From Cryptosporangium minutisporangium (lineage in GTDB: Bacteria; Actinomycetota; Actinomycetes; Mycobacteriales; Cryptosporangiaceae), in contig NZ_BAAAYN010000026.1 of assembly GCF_039536245.1 (NCBI RefSeq), positions 1 through 64,000 on the forward strand: a DNA stretch of 64,000 nucleotides, in the 5' to 3' direction. The notes beneath the pieces were generated by a model that did no database searches, was not told where the DNA came from, and saw only the letters and a program-made list of their open reading frames with translations. This document shows, piece by piece, positions 1 to 9,692 of this stretch. Both the position numbers and the translations under genes were made by a program. Numbering within the stretch: the first letter of the stretch is position 1; each line of letters opens with the position of its first letter.

Positions 1-438
1 CGCCGGCGACTGGTGCACGGTGACGAAGATCTGCATGCCCCGCGCTCGGACGGCGTCGATCACCATGCCGACGCGCTGGTGGTACCACTGGCTCGCGCTC
101 GGAGCGACGTTCGTGGGCTGCCCGGAGGACCAGCCGACGTCGAGGCGGATCACCTGGACGCCCTGGGCGGCGAGCGTGTCGAGGTGCTTGTGGAACATCG
201 CGTTCGGGGTCAGGCTGTTCCAGTACATGTCCCAGGTGCCGTGGAACTGGACGCCGATCACCGGCGGCGCGGCGTTCTGGGCGACGGCGGCGTCGCCGGA
301 GACCCCCTCGACCGGAGAGGCGAGGCCCTCCGCGGCCGGCCGGGCGTCGCTGCCCAGGTCGAGGTCGCTGAGCAGGGCGGCGCCGGCGATGGCGGGGACG
401 GCGATCGCAGCGGCGCCGAGCAACTTACGACGGTCCAT
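1..438 (-). CDS. secreted glycosidase-like protein, 5' part only
   Basis: First 146 codons of a gene that leaves the window on the left. It begins with a twin-arginine-like signal (MDRRKLLGAAA, then an Ala-rich stretch to about residue 22) and a linker of roughly 35 residues. Next comes what looks like the start of a TIM barrel: strand VIGVQFHGTWD, a helix, strand VQVIRLDVGW, and strand GMQIFVTVHQSP. This resembles cellulase-type glycosyl hydrolases (GH5/GH39-like), but the catalytic glutamates lie outside the window, so family and substrate are open. The ATG at 438 is chosen because GGAGG lies 10 bases upstream. Probably exported via Tat and acting on an extracellular polysaccharide (inference). 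Confidence 0.75.
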   Translation of the reverse strand, partial: MDRRKLLGAAAIAVPAIAGAALLSDLDLGSDARPAAEGLASPVEGVSGDAAVAQNAAPPVIGVQFHGTWDMYWNSLTPNAMFHKHLDTLAAQGVQVIRLDVGWSSGQPTNVAPSASQWYHQRVGMVIDAVRARGMQIFVTVHQSPA

Positions 439-448
439 CGTCTTTAAT

Positions 449-453
449 CCTCC
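449..453 (-). promoter_or_regulatory. ribosome binding site of the glycosidase-like gene
   Basis: GGAGG on the minus strand, 10 bases before the ATG at 438. It decides the start of the partial gene. The rest of 439-617 shows no gene and no clear hairpin. Confidence 0.7.
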
Positions 454-617
454 GGGAGAACAATCCGTGTTCTGACGGAGGTCTCATCGGAAGCGGACGG
501 TGTGCCGGAGAGTGTCGTCCGGGAGCCGCACGGGAGCGCAGGCACACGCGCCTCCCGCCACACCCCGCACGCACCCCTCCCCTGCGACGCCCCGGGCGCG
601 CGGCTCCGGAGCGGGTG

Positions 618-2801
618 CTACTTCACGCCTGCGGCGTCCATGCCGCGGAGCTCCTTCTTCAGCTCGCCGATCTCGTCCCGCAGCCGGGCCGCGAGTTCGA
701 ACTGGAGCTCTCGGGCGGCAGCCAGCATCTGATCGTTGAGCTGCTGGATCAGATCGGCGAGCTCGGCGCGGGCCATGCCCTCGCGGTGCGCGCCGACCCC
801 GACGGTGGCCTTCGACTTCAGCCCGGGAACCGGCGACTTGCCGCGGGACTGCTGCCGCCCCGACCCACCGATCAGCTCGCCGCTCTCGTTCTCGGCGGCC
901 TCGCGGTAGATGTCGTCGAGGATGTCGACGATCTTCTTCCGCAGCGGCTGGGGGTCGACGCCCCGCTCGGTGTTGTAGGCGATCTGCTTCTCGCGGCGCC
1001 GGTTGGTCTCGTCGATCGCGCGCCGCATCGAGGGCGTGATCTGGTCCGCGTACATGTGGACCTCACCGGAGACGTTCCGAGCCGCCCGGCCGATCGTCTG
1101 CACCAGCGAGGTCTCGCTGCGCAGGAAGCCTTCCTTGTCCGCATCGAGAATGGACACCAGGCTGACCTCGGGCAGGTCAAGCCCTTCCCGGAGCAGGTTG
1201 ATGCCGACCAGCACGTCGTAGTCACCCTTGCGCAGCTCGCGCAGCAGTTCGACCCGGCGCAGCGTGTCGACCTCGGAGTGCAAGTACCGCACCCGGATCC
1301 CGAGTTCCAGCAGGTAGTCGGTGAGGTCCTCGGCCATCTTCTTGGTCAGCGTGGTGACCAGGACGCGCTCGTCGCGCTCGGCCCGGACCCGGATCTCGTG
1401 CACCAGGTCGTCGATCTGGCCCTTGGTGGGCTTGACCAGCACCTCCGGGTCGATCAGACCGGTCGGCCGAATGATCTGCTCGACGAACTCGCCCTTGGCG
1501 CGCTCGAGCTCGTACTTGCCCGGCGTCGCGGAGAGGTAGACGGTCTGGCCGACCCGGTCCTGGAACTCCTCCCACTTCAGCGGGCGGTTGTCCATCGCAC
1601 TCGGCAGCCGGAAGCCGAACTCGACGAGCGTCCGCTTCCGCGACATGTCGCCCTCGTACATGCCGCCGATCTGCGGGACGGTGCCGTGCGACTCGTCGAT
1701 GACCAGCAGGAAGTCGTCCGGGAAGTAGTCGATCAGGCAGAAGCCGGGCGAGCCGGGCTCGCGGCCGTCCATGTGCCGGGAGTAGTTCTCGATGCCGGAG
1801 CAGAACCCGACCTGGCGCATCATCTCGATGTCGTAGCTGGTGCGCATCCGCAGCCGCTGCGCTTCCAGCAGCTTGCCCTGCCGCTCCAGCTCGGCCAGGC
1901 GGGACTCCAACTCGGCCTCGATGCCGCGGATCGCCCGCTCCATTCGCTCCGCACCGGCCACGTAGTGGGTCGCAGGGAAGACGTGTAGCTCGGTCTCCTC
2001 GTTGACGACCTCGCCGGTGAGCGGGTTGAGGTGGTACAGCCGCTCGATCTCGTCGCCGAACATCTCGATGCGGACGGCGAGCTCGTCGTAGGCCGGGATG
2101 ACCTCGACCGTGTCGCCGCGGACCCGGAACGTGCCTCGGGTGAAGTTCAGGTCGTTACGCGTGTACTGCACGTCGACGAGCCAACGGAGCAGCTTCTCAC
2201 GCTCGATCTCCTGGCCGACCGTCAGCGGGATCGACCGGTCGATGTACTCCTGCGGCGTACCGAGGCCGTAGATACACGAGACGGTGGCGACCACGATGAC
2301 GTCCCGCCGGGTGAGCAGCGACATCGTCGCCGAGTGCCGGAGCCGCTCCACCTCCTCGTTGACCGAGGAGTCCTTCTCGATGTACGTATCGGTCTGCGGG
2401 ACGTACGCCTCGGGCTGGTAGTAGTCGTAGTACGAGACGAAGTACTCGACCGCGTTGTTCGGCAGCAGCTCGCGGAACTCGTTCGCCAGCTGGGCGGCGA
2501 GCGTCTTGTTCGGTGCGATGACGAGGGTGGGGCGCTGGACGCGCTCGATCAGCCAGGCCGTCGTCGCCGACTTGCCGGTACCGGTGGCCCCGAGCAGCAC
2601 GACGTCGTTCTCGCCCGCGCGGATGCGCCGTTCGAGTTCGTCGATCGCGGCCGGCTGGTCACCGGCGGGCTCGTAGTCGCTGACCACCTGGAACCGGCCG
2701 GGGCGCCGCACGATCGCCGAGGTCTCGCCGTGGGCGATGTCGTCGTCACGCAGGCCTTCGGGCGCGTTCGGACCGGCGGCGGGACGGGCTGACGGACTCA
2801 T
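618..2801 (-). CDS. uvrB: excinuclease ABC subunit B
   Basis: UvrB, the damage-verifying helicase-like subunit of nucleotide excision repair. It is loaded onto DNA by UvrA and recruits UvrC. Visible: Walker A GATGTGKS at residues 71-78, the DNA-clamping beta-hairpin around [12 protein letters not shown] (124-135) followed by TYIEKD, the helicase motif II VIDESH near 370, a second RecA-like domain with RYLHSEVD and QTIGRAARN, and a C-terminal UVR helix pair (about 685-722) that contacts UvrC. The 727 residues include about 35 before the usual first strand, so an internal GTG could be the true start. It sits near coaE and rpsA as in mycobacteria. Confidence 0.97.
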   Translation of the reverse strand: MSPSARPAAGPNAPEGLRDDDIAHGETSAIVRRPGRFQVVSDYEPAGDQPAAIDELERRIRAGENDVVLLGATGTGKSATTAWLIERVQRPTLVIAPNKTLAAQLANEFRELLPNNAVEYFVSYYDYYQPEAYVPQTDTYIEKDSSVNEEVERLRHSATMSLLTRRDVIVVATVSCIYGLGTPQEYIDRSIPLTVGQEIEREKLLRWLVDVQYTRNDLNFTRGTFRVRGDTVEVIPAYDELAVRIEMFGDEIERLYHLNPLTGEVVNEETELHVFPATHYVAGAERMERAIRGIEAELESRLAELERQGKLLEAQRLRMRTSYDIEMMRQVGFCSGIENYSRHMDGREPGSPGFCLIDYFPDDFLLVIDESHGTVPQIGGMYEGDMSRKRTLVEFGFRLPSAMDNRPLKWEEFQDRVGQTVYLSATPGKYELERAKGEFVEQIIRPTGLIDPEVLVKPTKGQIDDLVHEIRVRAERDERVLVTTLTKKMAEDLTDYLLELGIRVRYLHSEVDTLRRVELLRELRKGDYDVLVGINLLREGLDLPEVSLVSILDADKEGFLRSETSLVQTIGRAARNVSGEVHMYADQITPSMRRAIDETNRRREKQIAYNTERGVDPQPLRKKIVDILDDIYREAAENESGELIGGSGRQQSRGKSPVPGLKSKATVGVGAHREGMARAELADLIQQLNDQMLAAARELQFELAARLRDEIGELKKELRGMDAAGVK

Positions 2802-2868
2802 GAGAACAACGGTACGTCGAGGGTCCGACAGAACGCGCCGCGTTCACTCTCCCGGCCCGAACACCCCG

Positions 2869-3492
2869 CTACGCGGTCTCCTCCCGGGCCGCGCGTCGGG
2901 CGTCCCGGGCCTTCTCCCAATGACTGAGGAGGGTCGGCACCTCGGCGCTGATGAACGAGTAGAAGTCGTGCATCTCGGCCAACCGATGGCCGGCCACCGA
3001 GTCCCTTCCCACCTTCTCGACGCCGTCTCCGGACAGATCGATCATGCCCTGGATGAGCTGCTGATTCTTCTCCAGCATCGCCGTGTACCAGCCGTTGTCG
3101 GCGATCCGGTAGTGGTCGCGGCGACTGCCTGGGGCGGGAACCCGCTCGACCAGGCCGATCGAGGTCAACGTCTTGACCGCCCCGGAGATCGCTCCCGCGC
3201 TGGCCTGGAGGGTCTCGCCCAACTCCGGCATCGTCATCGTCGGCGAATCGGTCACGATCAGCGCAGCCCAGACCCTGGCGACCATCCGTTGAAGGCCCCA
3301 GTTCGTCATCACCAGTGCGAACCGTTCGCGGTACTCGGCCCGCACCGCCTCGTCCACCGCGGAGATCTCGGGAGCGTCGCCCGCCCGAGCGTCGACCTCG
3401 CCGACGTCGGTCGCGTCTGCGGCCGGTGGGGGGATCAGCTCCGTGCCAGCCTCGGCGCCCACCGCGCCGTTGCCGCTCTCCGGTCTCGCCAC
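2869..3492 (-). CDS. GbsR/MarR-type transcriptional regulator
   Basis: Winged-helix regulator of about 207 residues. After a low-complexity N-terminus of about 50 residues, the core TNWGLQRMVARVWAALIVTD, then a PELGETLQASAGAISGAVKTL recognition-helix region and a basic wing, match the GbsR/MarR group. I chose the GTG at 3492 because GGAGGGAG lies just ahead. The upstream GTG at 3507 would put that Shine-Dalgarno inside the coding region. The gene diverges from a two-gene ABC exporter across a perfect 20-bp palindrome at 3554-3573, so it very likely represses that operon and perhaps itself. The effector is unknown; in similar pairs it is often the exported compound. Confidence 0.9.
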   Translation of the reverse strand: MARPESGNGAVGAEAGTELIPPPAADATDVGEVDARAGDAPEISAVDEAVRAEYRERFALVMTNWGLQRMVARVWAALIVTDSPTMTMPELGETLQASAGAISGAVKTLTSIGLVERVPAPGSRRDHYRIADNGWYTAMLEKNQQLIQGMIDLSGDGVEKVGRDSVAGHRLAEMHDFYSFISAEVPTLLSHWEKARDARRAAREETA

Positions 3493-3553
3493 CAGCTCTC
3501 CCTCCACCGATCCGACTGCTCCGATCCTGCCTGGTCCCTATCAGTCTCGCCAA

Positions 3554-3573
3554 TCTTCACAAATTTGTGAAGA
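3554..3573. promoter_or_regulatory. perfect 20-bp palindromic operator
   Basis: TCTTCACAAATTTGTGAAGA is a perfect inverted repeat, in the only gap between the GbsR/MarR gene and the ABC exporter. AT-rich symmetric sites of about this size are typical MarR-family operators. It overlaps the predicted -35 and spacer of the exporter promoter, which fits repression. Confidence 0.8.
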
Positions 3574-3584
3574 CTCGATACCGT
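3556..3584 (+). promoter_or_regulatory. predicted exporter promoter, leaderless
   Basis: TTCACA (3556-3561) and TACCGT (3579-3584) are separated by 17 bases. Transcription would start at about 3591, next to the ATG at 3592. No Shine-Dalgarno precedes that ATG, so the transcript is probably leaderless. Inference from spacing only. Confidence 0.5.
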
Positions 3585-3591
3585 CAGAACT

Positions 3592-4515
3592 ATGGCAACC
3601 AACGACGCTGCTCCGGCGATCGAACTCGCCGAGGTCGTGAAGAGCTTCGGGCCGGTCCGCGCGCTGGACGGGCTCGATCTCACGGTCCGCTCCGGCGAGG
3701 TCCACGGCTTCCTCGGTCCCAACGGGGCGGGTAAGACCACCACCATCCGAGTTCTCCTCGGGCTGCTCCACGCCGACAGCGGGCAGGCCCGGCTGCTCGG
3801 CGGCGACCCGTGGCGGGACGCGGTCGCTCTGCACCGGCGTCTGGCCTACGTGCCGGGGGACGTCAACCTCTGGCCGAACCTGTCCGGCGGCGAGGTGATC
3901 GACCTGCTCGGCCGGGTCCGTGGTGGCTTGGACCCACGGCGCAGGGCCGACCTGCTGGAGCGGTTCGAACTCGATCCCCGGAAGAAGGCCAAGACCTACT
4001 CCAAGGGCAACCGGCAGAAAGTCGCCCTGGTCGCAGCCCTGGCGTCCGACGTCGAGCTACTGATCCTCGACGAGCCGACGTCCGGCCTCGATCCGCTCAT
4101 GGAGGCCGTTTTCCAGCAGTGCATCCGGGAGGAGCGGACGCACGGACGAACCGTGCTGCTCTCCAGCCACATCCTGGCCGAGGCCGAGAAGCTCTGCGAT
4201 CGGGTGAGCATCATCCGCGGCGGCCGGGTCGTCGAGACCGGCACTCTCACGGACCTGCGCCACCTGACCAGGACCTCGATCGAGGCGGAACTCGGCCGCG
4301 CTCCGGACGGCCTCACCGACCTGCCCGGCCTGCACGACGTGACGGTGACCGGCACGCGCTTCACGTGTCAGGTGGACGCCGAGGCGCTGGGCACGCTGCT
4401 CGGCCGGCTCGAACAGTTCGGCATCCGCAGCCTGGTCAGCCAGCCGCCCACGTTGGAGGAGCTGTTCCTGCGGCACTACAGCGACGAGCCCGCGCTGAAC
4501 GGCGCGCGGTCATGA
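3592..4515 (+). CDS. ABC exporter ATP-binding protein
   Basis: ATPase subunit of a drug/antibiotic-type ABC exporter. Walker A GPNGAGKT is at residues 42-49, Walker B LLILDEP near 156-162, the D-loop follows (SGLD), and the switch histidine is in SSHIL. The signature is YSKGNRQK instead of LSGGQ, the form seen in tetronasin-type (TnrB2) exporters. A C-terminal extension of about 90 residues with a [10 protein letters not shown] end is typical of this group. The ATG starts without a Shine-Dalgarno, and the stop overlaps the permease start as ATGA, so the pair is translationally coupled. Probably energises export of a hydrophobic compound and is controlled by the divergent GbsR/MarR gene. Confidence 0.94.
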   Translation: MATNDAAPAIELAEVVKSFGPVRALDGLDLTVRSGEVHGFLGPNGAGKTTTIRVLLGLLHADSGQARLLGGDPWRDAVALHRRLAYVPGDVNLWPNLSGGEVIDLLGRVRGGLDPRRRADLLERFELDPRKKAKTYSKGNRQKVALVAALASDVELLILDEPTSGLDPLMEAVFQQCIREERTHGRTVLLSSHILAEAEKLCDRVSIIRGGRVVETGTLTDLRHLTRTSIEAELGRAPDGLTDLPGLHDVTVTGTRFTCQVDAEALGTLLGRLEQFGIRSLVSQPPTLEELFLRHYSDEPALNGARS

Positions 4516-6203
4516 CCGCCGTCGCCAGCCCACCACGCCCGGCCGACGCCCCCACCCGCTCCGGCCGCGGCACCGGCGGGCTCAGCGGTACCGGCACGCT
4601 GTTCCGCCTGGCCCTGCGCCGCGACCGGGTCCGCGCCTCGGCGTGGACGCTCGGCATCGTGCTGTTCGTTTACAGCCAGGCCGCGCCGATGAAAGGGCTG
4701 TACCCGACCCAAGCCGATCTCGACCGCTTCGCCGGCGCGTACAGCAGCGACGTGAACCCCGGCCTGGTCGCGCTGACCGGCCCGCCGCGTGCGCTGAACA
4801 CCTACGGCGGCGCCACGGCCTGGCAGGTCCTGACGTTCGCCGCGGTACTCCTCGGCCTGATGAGCTACCTCCTGGTCGTCCGGCACACCCGGGCCGAGGA
4901 GGAGGCAGGCCGATCCGACCTGGTCGACGCCGGACCGGTCGGCCGGTACGCCCGGCTCACCGCCGCGCTCCTCTTCGTCGGTCTGCTCAACCTCCTGATC
5001 CTGGTCCTCAGCGTCGCCGCGCTGCTCACGGTCGGCGGCATTCCGTTCGCCGGAGCACTGGCGCTGATGGCCGGCTGTGTGTCGGTGGGACTGGTCTTCG
5101 CCACGGTCGGCGCTCTCACCGCTCAGCTGACCGAGCACGCCCGTACGGCGAGCAGCATCGCCGGAGCCGTGCTCGGCGCCGCGTTCCTGCTGCGTGCCGC
5201 CGGCGACTCCGCCGCGGTCAGCGGCTCCTCCGGCAGCTGGATGTCCTGGCTCTCCCCGATCGGCTGGGCCGAGGCGGTCCGTCCGTTCGCCGGGAACCGC
5301 TGGTGGGTGCTGCTGATCCCGGCCGTGACGGTCCTGCTTCTGCTCACGGCCGTCGTCGCGCTGCGGATGCGTCGCGACGCCGGCGCCGGGATCTTCCGCC
5401 CCGGTCTGGGGCCGGCGGTGGCGCCCCGCTCGCTGAGTGGGCCGTTCGGCCTAGCCTGGCGTCTCCAGCGGGGCAGCATCATCGGCTGGGCGGTCGGCGC
5501 CGCGATCGGCGGTGCGGCGTTCGGAGCCCTCGCCCAGGACATGGTGACCGCCGCGTCCAACGACCCGGAGACCGCCGAACTGCTGCGGGAGTACACCGGT
5601 GCCGGTGGCAGCCTCGCCGACGTCTACCTGTCGATGATCTACCTGATCATGGGCATGATCGTGGCCGGTTACGCGGTCGGTGCGGTGCTCCGGACCCGCA
5701 CCGAGGAGGAGTCCCTCCGCGCCGAGCCGGTCCTGGCGGGCGCGGTGAGCCGGGTCGCGTGGGCCGGCGCGCACGTACTCTGGGTCACCGTCGGATCGGC
5801 GGTCGTACTGGTCTCCGCCGGTCTCGCGACCGGCGTTGCGCACGGGATCCGCACCGACGCAGTCGGGTCGGAGGCCGTCCGGCAGATCGGTGCGGCGCTC
5901 GGCCAGTTGCCCGCCGTCCTGGTGCTGGCCGCGGTCGCGGTCGCGCTGTTCGGGCTGCTCCCCCGGCTGGCCGCGGTCAGCTGGGCCGTGCTGCTGGTCG
6001 CCATCGTGATCGGCCAGTTCGGCGAGTTCCTCCAGCTCCCCGGCTGGCTGATGAACCTCTCCCCGTTCACGCACGTGCCGACGCTGCCCGGTGCGCTACC
6101 GGACGGGGCTTCCGCGTTCGCCCCCTACGCCTGGCTGCTGGCGCTCGCCGCCGTGCTGGCCGGCGTCGGGTTGGCCGGGTTCCGCCGCCGCGACATCGGC
6201 TGA
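4512..6203 (+). CDS. ABC exporter permease, two-half polytopic
   Basis: Membrane subunit (563 residues) partnering the ATPase just upstream. The ATG overlaps the ATPase stop by 4 bases. The protein has two repeated halves of about six membrane helices each, with junction near residue 300 at a soluble stretch ending [20 protein letters not shown]. Each half carries an RTEEE or RAEEE-type cytoplasmic loop ([15 protein letters not shown] and [15 protein letters not shown]). This duplicated layout matches TnrB3-like polyketide/antibiotic exporters. Open reading continues far upstream in this frame, but that part is only the shadow of the ATPase gene. The gene ends 31 bases from the convergent coaE. 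Substrate unknown. Confidence 0.93.
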   Translation: MTAVASPPRPADAPTRSGRGTGGLSGTGTLFRLALRRDRVRASAWTLGIVLFVYSQAAPMKGLYPTQADLDRFAGAYSSDVNPGLVALTGPPRALNTYGGATAWQVLTFAAVLLGLMSYLLVVRHTRAEEEAGRSDLVDAGPVGRYARLTAALLFVGLLNLLILVLSVAALLTVGGIPFAGALALMAGCVSVGLVFATVGALTAQLTEHARTASSIAGAVLGAAFLLRAAGDSAAVSGSSGSWMSWLSPIGWAEAVRPFAGNRWWVLLIPAVTVLLLLTAVVALRMRRDAGAGIFRPGLGPAVAPRSLSGPFGLAWRLQRGSIIGWAVGAAIGGAAFGALAQDMVTAASNDPETAELLREYTGAGGSLADVYLSMIYLIMGMIVAGYAVGAVLRTRTEEESLRAEPVLAGAVSRVAWAGAHVLWVTVGSAVVLVSAGLATGVAHGIRTDAVGSEAVRQIGAALGQLPAVLVLAAVAVALFGLLPRLAAVSWAVLLVAIVIGQFGEFLQLPGWLMNLSPFTHVPTLPGALPDGASAFAPYAWLLALAAVLAGVGLAGFRRRDIG

Positions 6204-6234
6204 CCCGACCGTCCGACGTCGGGGGTCAGGCCGC

Positions 6235-7182
6235 TCAGGCGTCGGCGGTCAGGAAGAGCCGCGCCGGGCGGCCCGGGTCGGCGGAGTGCGCGACCGCGCC
6301 GTCCGAGTACGGCTCGGCGCCGACGATCCAGCCGGATCCGGTCAGCGCCGCGGCAGCGGATCGCACCGCGTCGGCGTCCGGGAGGGTGGCCCGCAGGTCC
6401 AGCACGTCGGGTACCGCGACGCCGGGAGCCGGTGCCGCGGTCGGGCCGACGTGGTCGACCGGCAGGTCCGGCCGGTGCAGCCAGCTCCGCAGCCGGGCCG
6501 CGGAGCGGGCGTGCTGGACCGGCCAGGTCGGGTCCGGCAGGACCGGCCGGGTCGGCAGCGGCGCGGGGATTCCCTTGGCCAGCCCCGCCGCGTAGGGCAC
6601 CAGCCGGTGCTCCCAGAGCTCGGCGATCGCGGTCTGCAGCCGGTCGAGCGGGCCGGCGTTGTCGAGCAGGACGTCGGCCGCGGCGATCCGCTGCTCGTCG
6701 GTCGCCTGGACGGCGATCCGGGCGCGGGCATCCTCTTCGGACATGCCGCGGATACCGGTGAGCCGGGCCAGTCTGGTCTCCAGCGGCGCGGTCACGACGA
6801 CGACCAGGTGGAATCCCGCGCCCGAGTTGCCCTCGACGATCAACGGGATGTCGTGCAGGACCACGCCGTCCTCCGGCGCGGACGCGAGCCGTTCGGCGGT
6901 CAACGCCCCGATGAGCGGGTGCACGATCGCGTTGAGGCGGGCGCGGGCGGCGTCGTCGCCGAACACGACCCGGCCCAGCTTCGGCCGATCCAGCGAGCCG
7001 TCCGGGGCGAGCACGTCGGCACCGAACGCCTCGACGACGGCCGCCAGGCCCGGCTTCCCCGGCTCGACGACCTCACGGGCGAGTCGATCGGCGTCGATCA
7101 CCACCGCGCCGTGTTCGGCGAAGGCCGCCGCCGCTGCGCTCTTCCCCGCCCCGATGCCACCCGTCAACCCAATCCTCAGCAC
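6235..7182 (-). CDS. coaE: dephospho-CoA kinase with shortened GrpB-like tail
   Basis: CoaE phosphorylates the 3'-OH of dephospho-CoA, the last step of coenzyme A synthesis. Visible: P-loop GGIGAGKS (residues 8-15), DADRLAREVV, the CoA-domain HPLI motif and the lid region. Actinobacterial CoaE often carries a C-terminal GrpB (UPF0157) domain. Here a GrpB start is clear from about residue 205 (LRSWLHRPDLPVDHVGPTA ... ADPGRP), but the protein stops right after ADPGRPARLFLTADA, about 50-60 residues short of the usual domain end. The GTG at 7182 is preferred (AGGA 7 bases upstream); an ATG at 7218 adds 12 residues. It converges on the ABC permease. Confidence 0.95.
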   Translation of the reverse strand: MLRIGLTGGIGAGKSAAAAAFAEHGAVVIDADRLAREVVEPGKPGLAAVVEAFGADVLAPDGSLDRPKLGRVVFGDDAARARLNAIVHPLIGALTAERLASAPEDGVVLHDIPLIVEGNSGAGFHLVVVVTAPLETRLARLTGIRGMSEEDARARIAVQATDEQRIAAADVLLDNAGPLDRLQTAIAELWEHRLVPYAAGLAKGIPAPLPTRPVLPDPTWPVQHARSAARLRSWLHRPDLPVDHVGPTAAPAPGVAVPDVLDLRATLPDADAVRSAAAALTGSGWIVGAEPYSDGAVAHSADPGRPARLFLTADA

Positions 7183-7294
7183 GGCACCATCCTGCCCGAC
7201 CGCAGCACCAGGCCGCATTTCCCGGAAGACAACGTCTCCGCGGCGGCAGCAGAGGTGCTCTTCCCGAAAACGCGCACCGGAACGCGCCGGAGGA

Positions 7295-7864
7295 TCAGGG
7301 GGACGGTAGGCGTCGGACGCTCGCCAGCGTCGCCTGCCAGTGCAGCGGTCCGTCCGGAGGCAGCGCCACGTAGAGCGCCGTGTCCGGAAACGCGTCCCGA
7401 GTGGCGACGAACGTCCGCGTCAACAGGTGCCAGGAGCGATCGGTGAAACCGGCGGTCACCGACTCGTCGGTCGGGCCCCGATCCGCGGCACCGTCGGTGA
7501 TCCGGAGGGTCACCGGGCGCCCGGACGCGTGGAGGTCACGGACGTAGAGCTGCATCCGGTACGAGCGCCCGATCTCGAAGAACTCTTCCGGCTGCGCCAG
7601 CCCGGCCAGGAGGAACGCCCAGGCGCCGCTGTTGCCGGCCCGGCGGAGATCCACCGCGGCGTCGACTCGGCGCGGACCGTCGACGCCGGTGACCCGCTCC
7701 ATCGTGACCGCGTCGGCCTGCGCCGCAACGACCCAGCCGATCAGGCCGGCGGTCACGCGTCCGTCGAGGACCGCCTCGTCCGGATGCCGGTCCGGCAGTG
7801 GCGACGCGAGCACGACCGAGAGCCCGGTCGCCGCCAGCGCCACCCAGGCCACGCCGAGGAGCAC
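7295..7864 (-). CDS. small secreted or membrane-anchored protein, unknown
   Basis: Not recognised. About 189 residues: an N-terminal hydrophobic segment (VVLLGVAWVALAATGLSVVL) followed by a soluble part rich in beta-type stretches (MQLYVRDLHASGRPVTLRIT, WHLLTRTFVAT, TALYVAL). The spacing recalls a carbohydrate-binding jelly-roll, but I would not assign a family. An upstream ATG at 7924 exists, but it and the next 12 codons coincide with the rpsA terminator hairpin. I therefore prefer the GTG at 7864, although neither start has a clear Shine-Dalgarno. It lies between rpsA and coaE on the same strand, with about 110 bases to coaE. Confidence 0.65.
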   Translation of the reverse strand: MLLGVAWVALAATGLSVVLASPLPDRHPDEAVLDGRVTAGLIGWVVAAQADAVTMERVTGVDGPRRVDAAVDLRRAGNSGAWAFLLAGLAQPEEFFEIGRSYRMQLYVRDLHASGRPVTLRITDGAADRGPTDESVTAGFTDRSWHLLTRTFVATRDAFPDTALYVALPPDGPLHWQATLASVRRLPSP

Positions 7865-7877
7865 GACGCGCCAGCCG

Positions 7878-7922
7878 AAAAAACGGGGATGCCCCGAACG
7901 TGTGCGCGTTCGGGGCATCCCC
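7878..7922 (-). terminator. rpsA intrinsic terminator
   Basis: Perfect 16-bp arms (7885-7900 and 7907-7922) around a 6-base loop. On the minus strand a run of six T (7878-7883) follows. It lies 40 bases past the rpsA stop. It is the best intrinsic terminator in the window. Confidence 0.93.
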
Positions 7923-7962
7923 ATGGAACTACCGGGCGAGCGTTGGGACGCTCGCCCCCTGA

Positions 7963-9471
7963 TCAGCTGCGGCCGCCGGCCAGCTTCTCACGCAGTGCGG
8001 CCAGCGCCTCGTCGGTCGCGAGCGTGCCGGTCGCGGCCGAGTCGTCGCGGGTGCTGGTGCTGCTGCTGCCGGTGCTCGTCGCCCCACCGCCGGTGGCGGC
8101 GGAGTCGGACGAGTACGAGGTCTCCTCGGCAGCGGTCGCCTCGGCCGCACGGGCCTCCGCGATCTGCTTCTGGTGGGCCTCGAAGCGGGACTGCGCCTCC
8201 TGGTACTGGCGCTCCCACTCCTCACGCTGCTTCTCGTAGCCGGGCAGCCAGTCGTTCGTCTCCGGGTCGAAGCCCTCGGGGTAGACGTAGTTGCCCTGCT
8301 CGTCGTAGGTCGCGGCCATGCCGTACTGAGTCGGGTCGAACGAGTCGGCGTCGATGACACCCTCGTTGGCCTGCTTCAGCGACAGCGAGATGCGACGACG
8401 CTCGAGGTCGATGTCGATGACCTTGACCATGATCTCGTCGCCGACGTTGACGACCTGCTCCGGGATCTCCACGTGGCGCTCGGCCAGCTCGGAGATGTGG
8501 ACCAGACCCTCGATGCCCTCGTCCACGCGGACGAACGCACCGAACGGCACCAGCTTGGTGACCCGGCCGGGGACGACCTGGCCGATCTGGTGCGTGCGGG
8601 CGAACTGACGCCACGGGTCTTCCTGGGTCGCCTTCAGCGACAGCGAAACGCGCTCGCGGTCCAGGTCGACGTCGAGAACCTCGACCTCGACCTCCTGGCC
8701 GACCTCGACGACCTCGGACGGGTGGTCGATGTGCTTCCAGGAGAGCTCGGAAACGTGCACCAGACCGTCGACGCCGCCCAGGTCGACGAAAGCACCGAAG
8801 TTGACGATCGACGAGACGACGCCCTTGCGGACCTGGCCCTTCTGCAGCTTGTTGAGGAACTCGCTGCGGACCTCGGACTGCGTCTGCTCCAGCCACTGAC
8901 GGCGGGAGAGGACGACGTTGTTGCGGTTCTTGTCGAGCTCGATGATCTTCGCTTCGAGCTCGCGGCCGACGTACGGCTGCAGATCGCGGACCCGGCGCAT
9001 CTCCACCAGCGAGGCGGGGAGGAAGCCACGGAGGCCGATGTCGAGGATGAGACCACCCTTGACGACCTCGATGACGGTGCCGGTGACGACGCCGTCCTCG
9101 TCCTTGATCTTCTCGATCGTCCCCCAGGCCCGCTCGTACTGAGCGCGCTTCTTGGAGAGGATCAGTCGGCCTTCTTTGTCCTCCTTCTGGAGGACGAGGG
9201 CCTCGACGTGGTCACCCACGGAGACGACCTCTGCCGGATCGACATCGTGCTTGATCGACAACTCGCGCGAGGGAATGACGCCCTCGGTCTTGTAGCCGAT
9301 GTCGAGCAGGACCTCGTCACGGTCGACCTTGACGATCGTGCCCTCGACGATGTCGCCGTCGTTGAAGTACTTGATGGTCTCGTCGATCGCGGCGAGGAAG
9401 GCCTCTTCCGAACCGATGTCGTTGACCGCTACCTGCGGGGTGGTCGGCTGGGCCTCGGTGCTGCTCGTCAT
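7963..9471 (-). CDS. rpsA: 30S ribosomal protein S1
   Basis: Ribosomal protein S1, which binds mRNA for initiation on the small subunit and takes part in trans-translation. Four S1 (OB-fold) repeats are visible at about 33-104, 122-187, 208-276 and 293-362, with landmarks FNDGDIVEGTIVKVDRDEVL, GGLILDIGLRGFLPASLVE, NFGAFVDLGGVDGLVHVSEL and PFGAFVRVDEGIEGLVHISEL. A disordered Ser/Thr/Ala-rich tail ends in LAALREKLAGG, as in mycobacterial S1. The ATG at 9471 is preferred: the longer frame needs a TTG at 9498 and adds nine residues absent from homologues. Total 502 residues, normal for actinobacteria. It is monocistronic, with the terminator at 7878-7922. Confidence 0.98.
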   Translation of the reverse strand: MTSSTEAQPTTPQVAVNDIGSEEAFLAAIDETIKYFNDGDIVEGTIVKVDRDEVLLDIGYKTEGVIPSRELSIKHDVDPAEVVSVGDHVEALVLQKEDKEGRLILSKKRAQYERAWGTIEKIKDEDGVVTGTVIEVVKGGLILDIGLRGFLPASLVEMRRVRDLQPYVGRELEAKIIELDKNRNNVVLSRRQWLEQTQSEVRSEFLNKLQKGQVRKGVVSSIVNFGAFVDLGGVDGLVHVSELSWKHIDHPSEVVEVGQEVEVEVLDVDLDRERVSLSLKATQEDPWRQFARTHQIGQVVPGRVTKLVPFGAFVRVDEGIEGLVHISELAERHVEIPEQVVNVGDEIMVKVIDIDLERRRISLSLKQANEGVIDADSFDPTQYGMAATYDEQGNYVYPEGFDPETNDWLPGYEKQREEWERQYQEAQSRFEAHQKQIAEARAAEATAAEETSYSSDSAATGGGATSTGSSSTSTRDDSAATGTLATDEALAALREKLAGGRS

Positions 9472-9661
9472 GTGGGCGGTTGCTCCGGATTGGGACAATG
9501 AGTCGTGCCGTGCGTCACGGGCCCGCCGCGGACGCGGGTCGAAACACTCCAGTCACACCCCGGTGCCAACGGGCGCGACTCGGGCGCACTCAGACCCGAT
9601 CACGCATACGGCTGCGAGCCTGCTCCCTACTGAGGCACGGTCAGCCCATAACGCGTTCTCA

Positions 9662-9692
9662 AGCCTACCGTGCAGGCGGCCTTAAGGTCCAA
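9662..9692 (-). promoter_or_regulatory. candidate rpsA promoter
   Basis: On the minus strand, TTGGAC (9692-9687) and TAGGCT (9667-9662) are spaced by 19 bases, about 190 bases upstream of rpsA. It would give a long leader, which fits a gene known for autoregulation. Weak evidence. In the rest of 9472-9915 I see only a hairpin (AATTCCGG 9756-9763 with CCGGAATT 9772-9779) and no gene. Confidence 0.3.
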
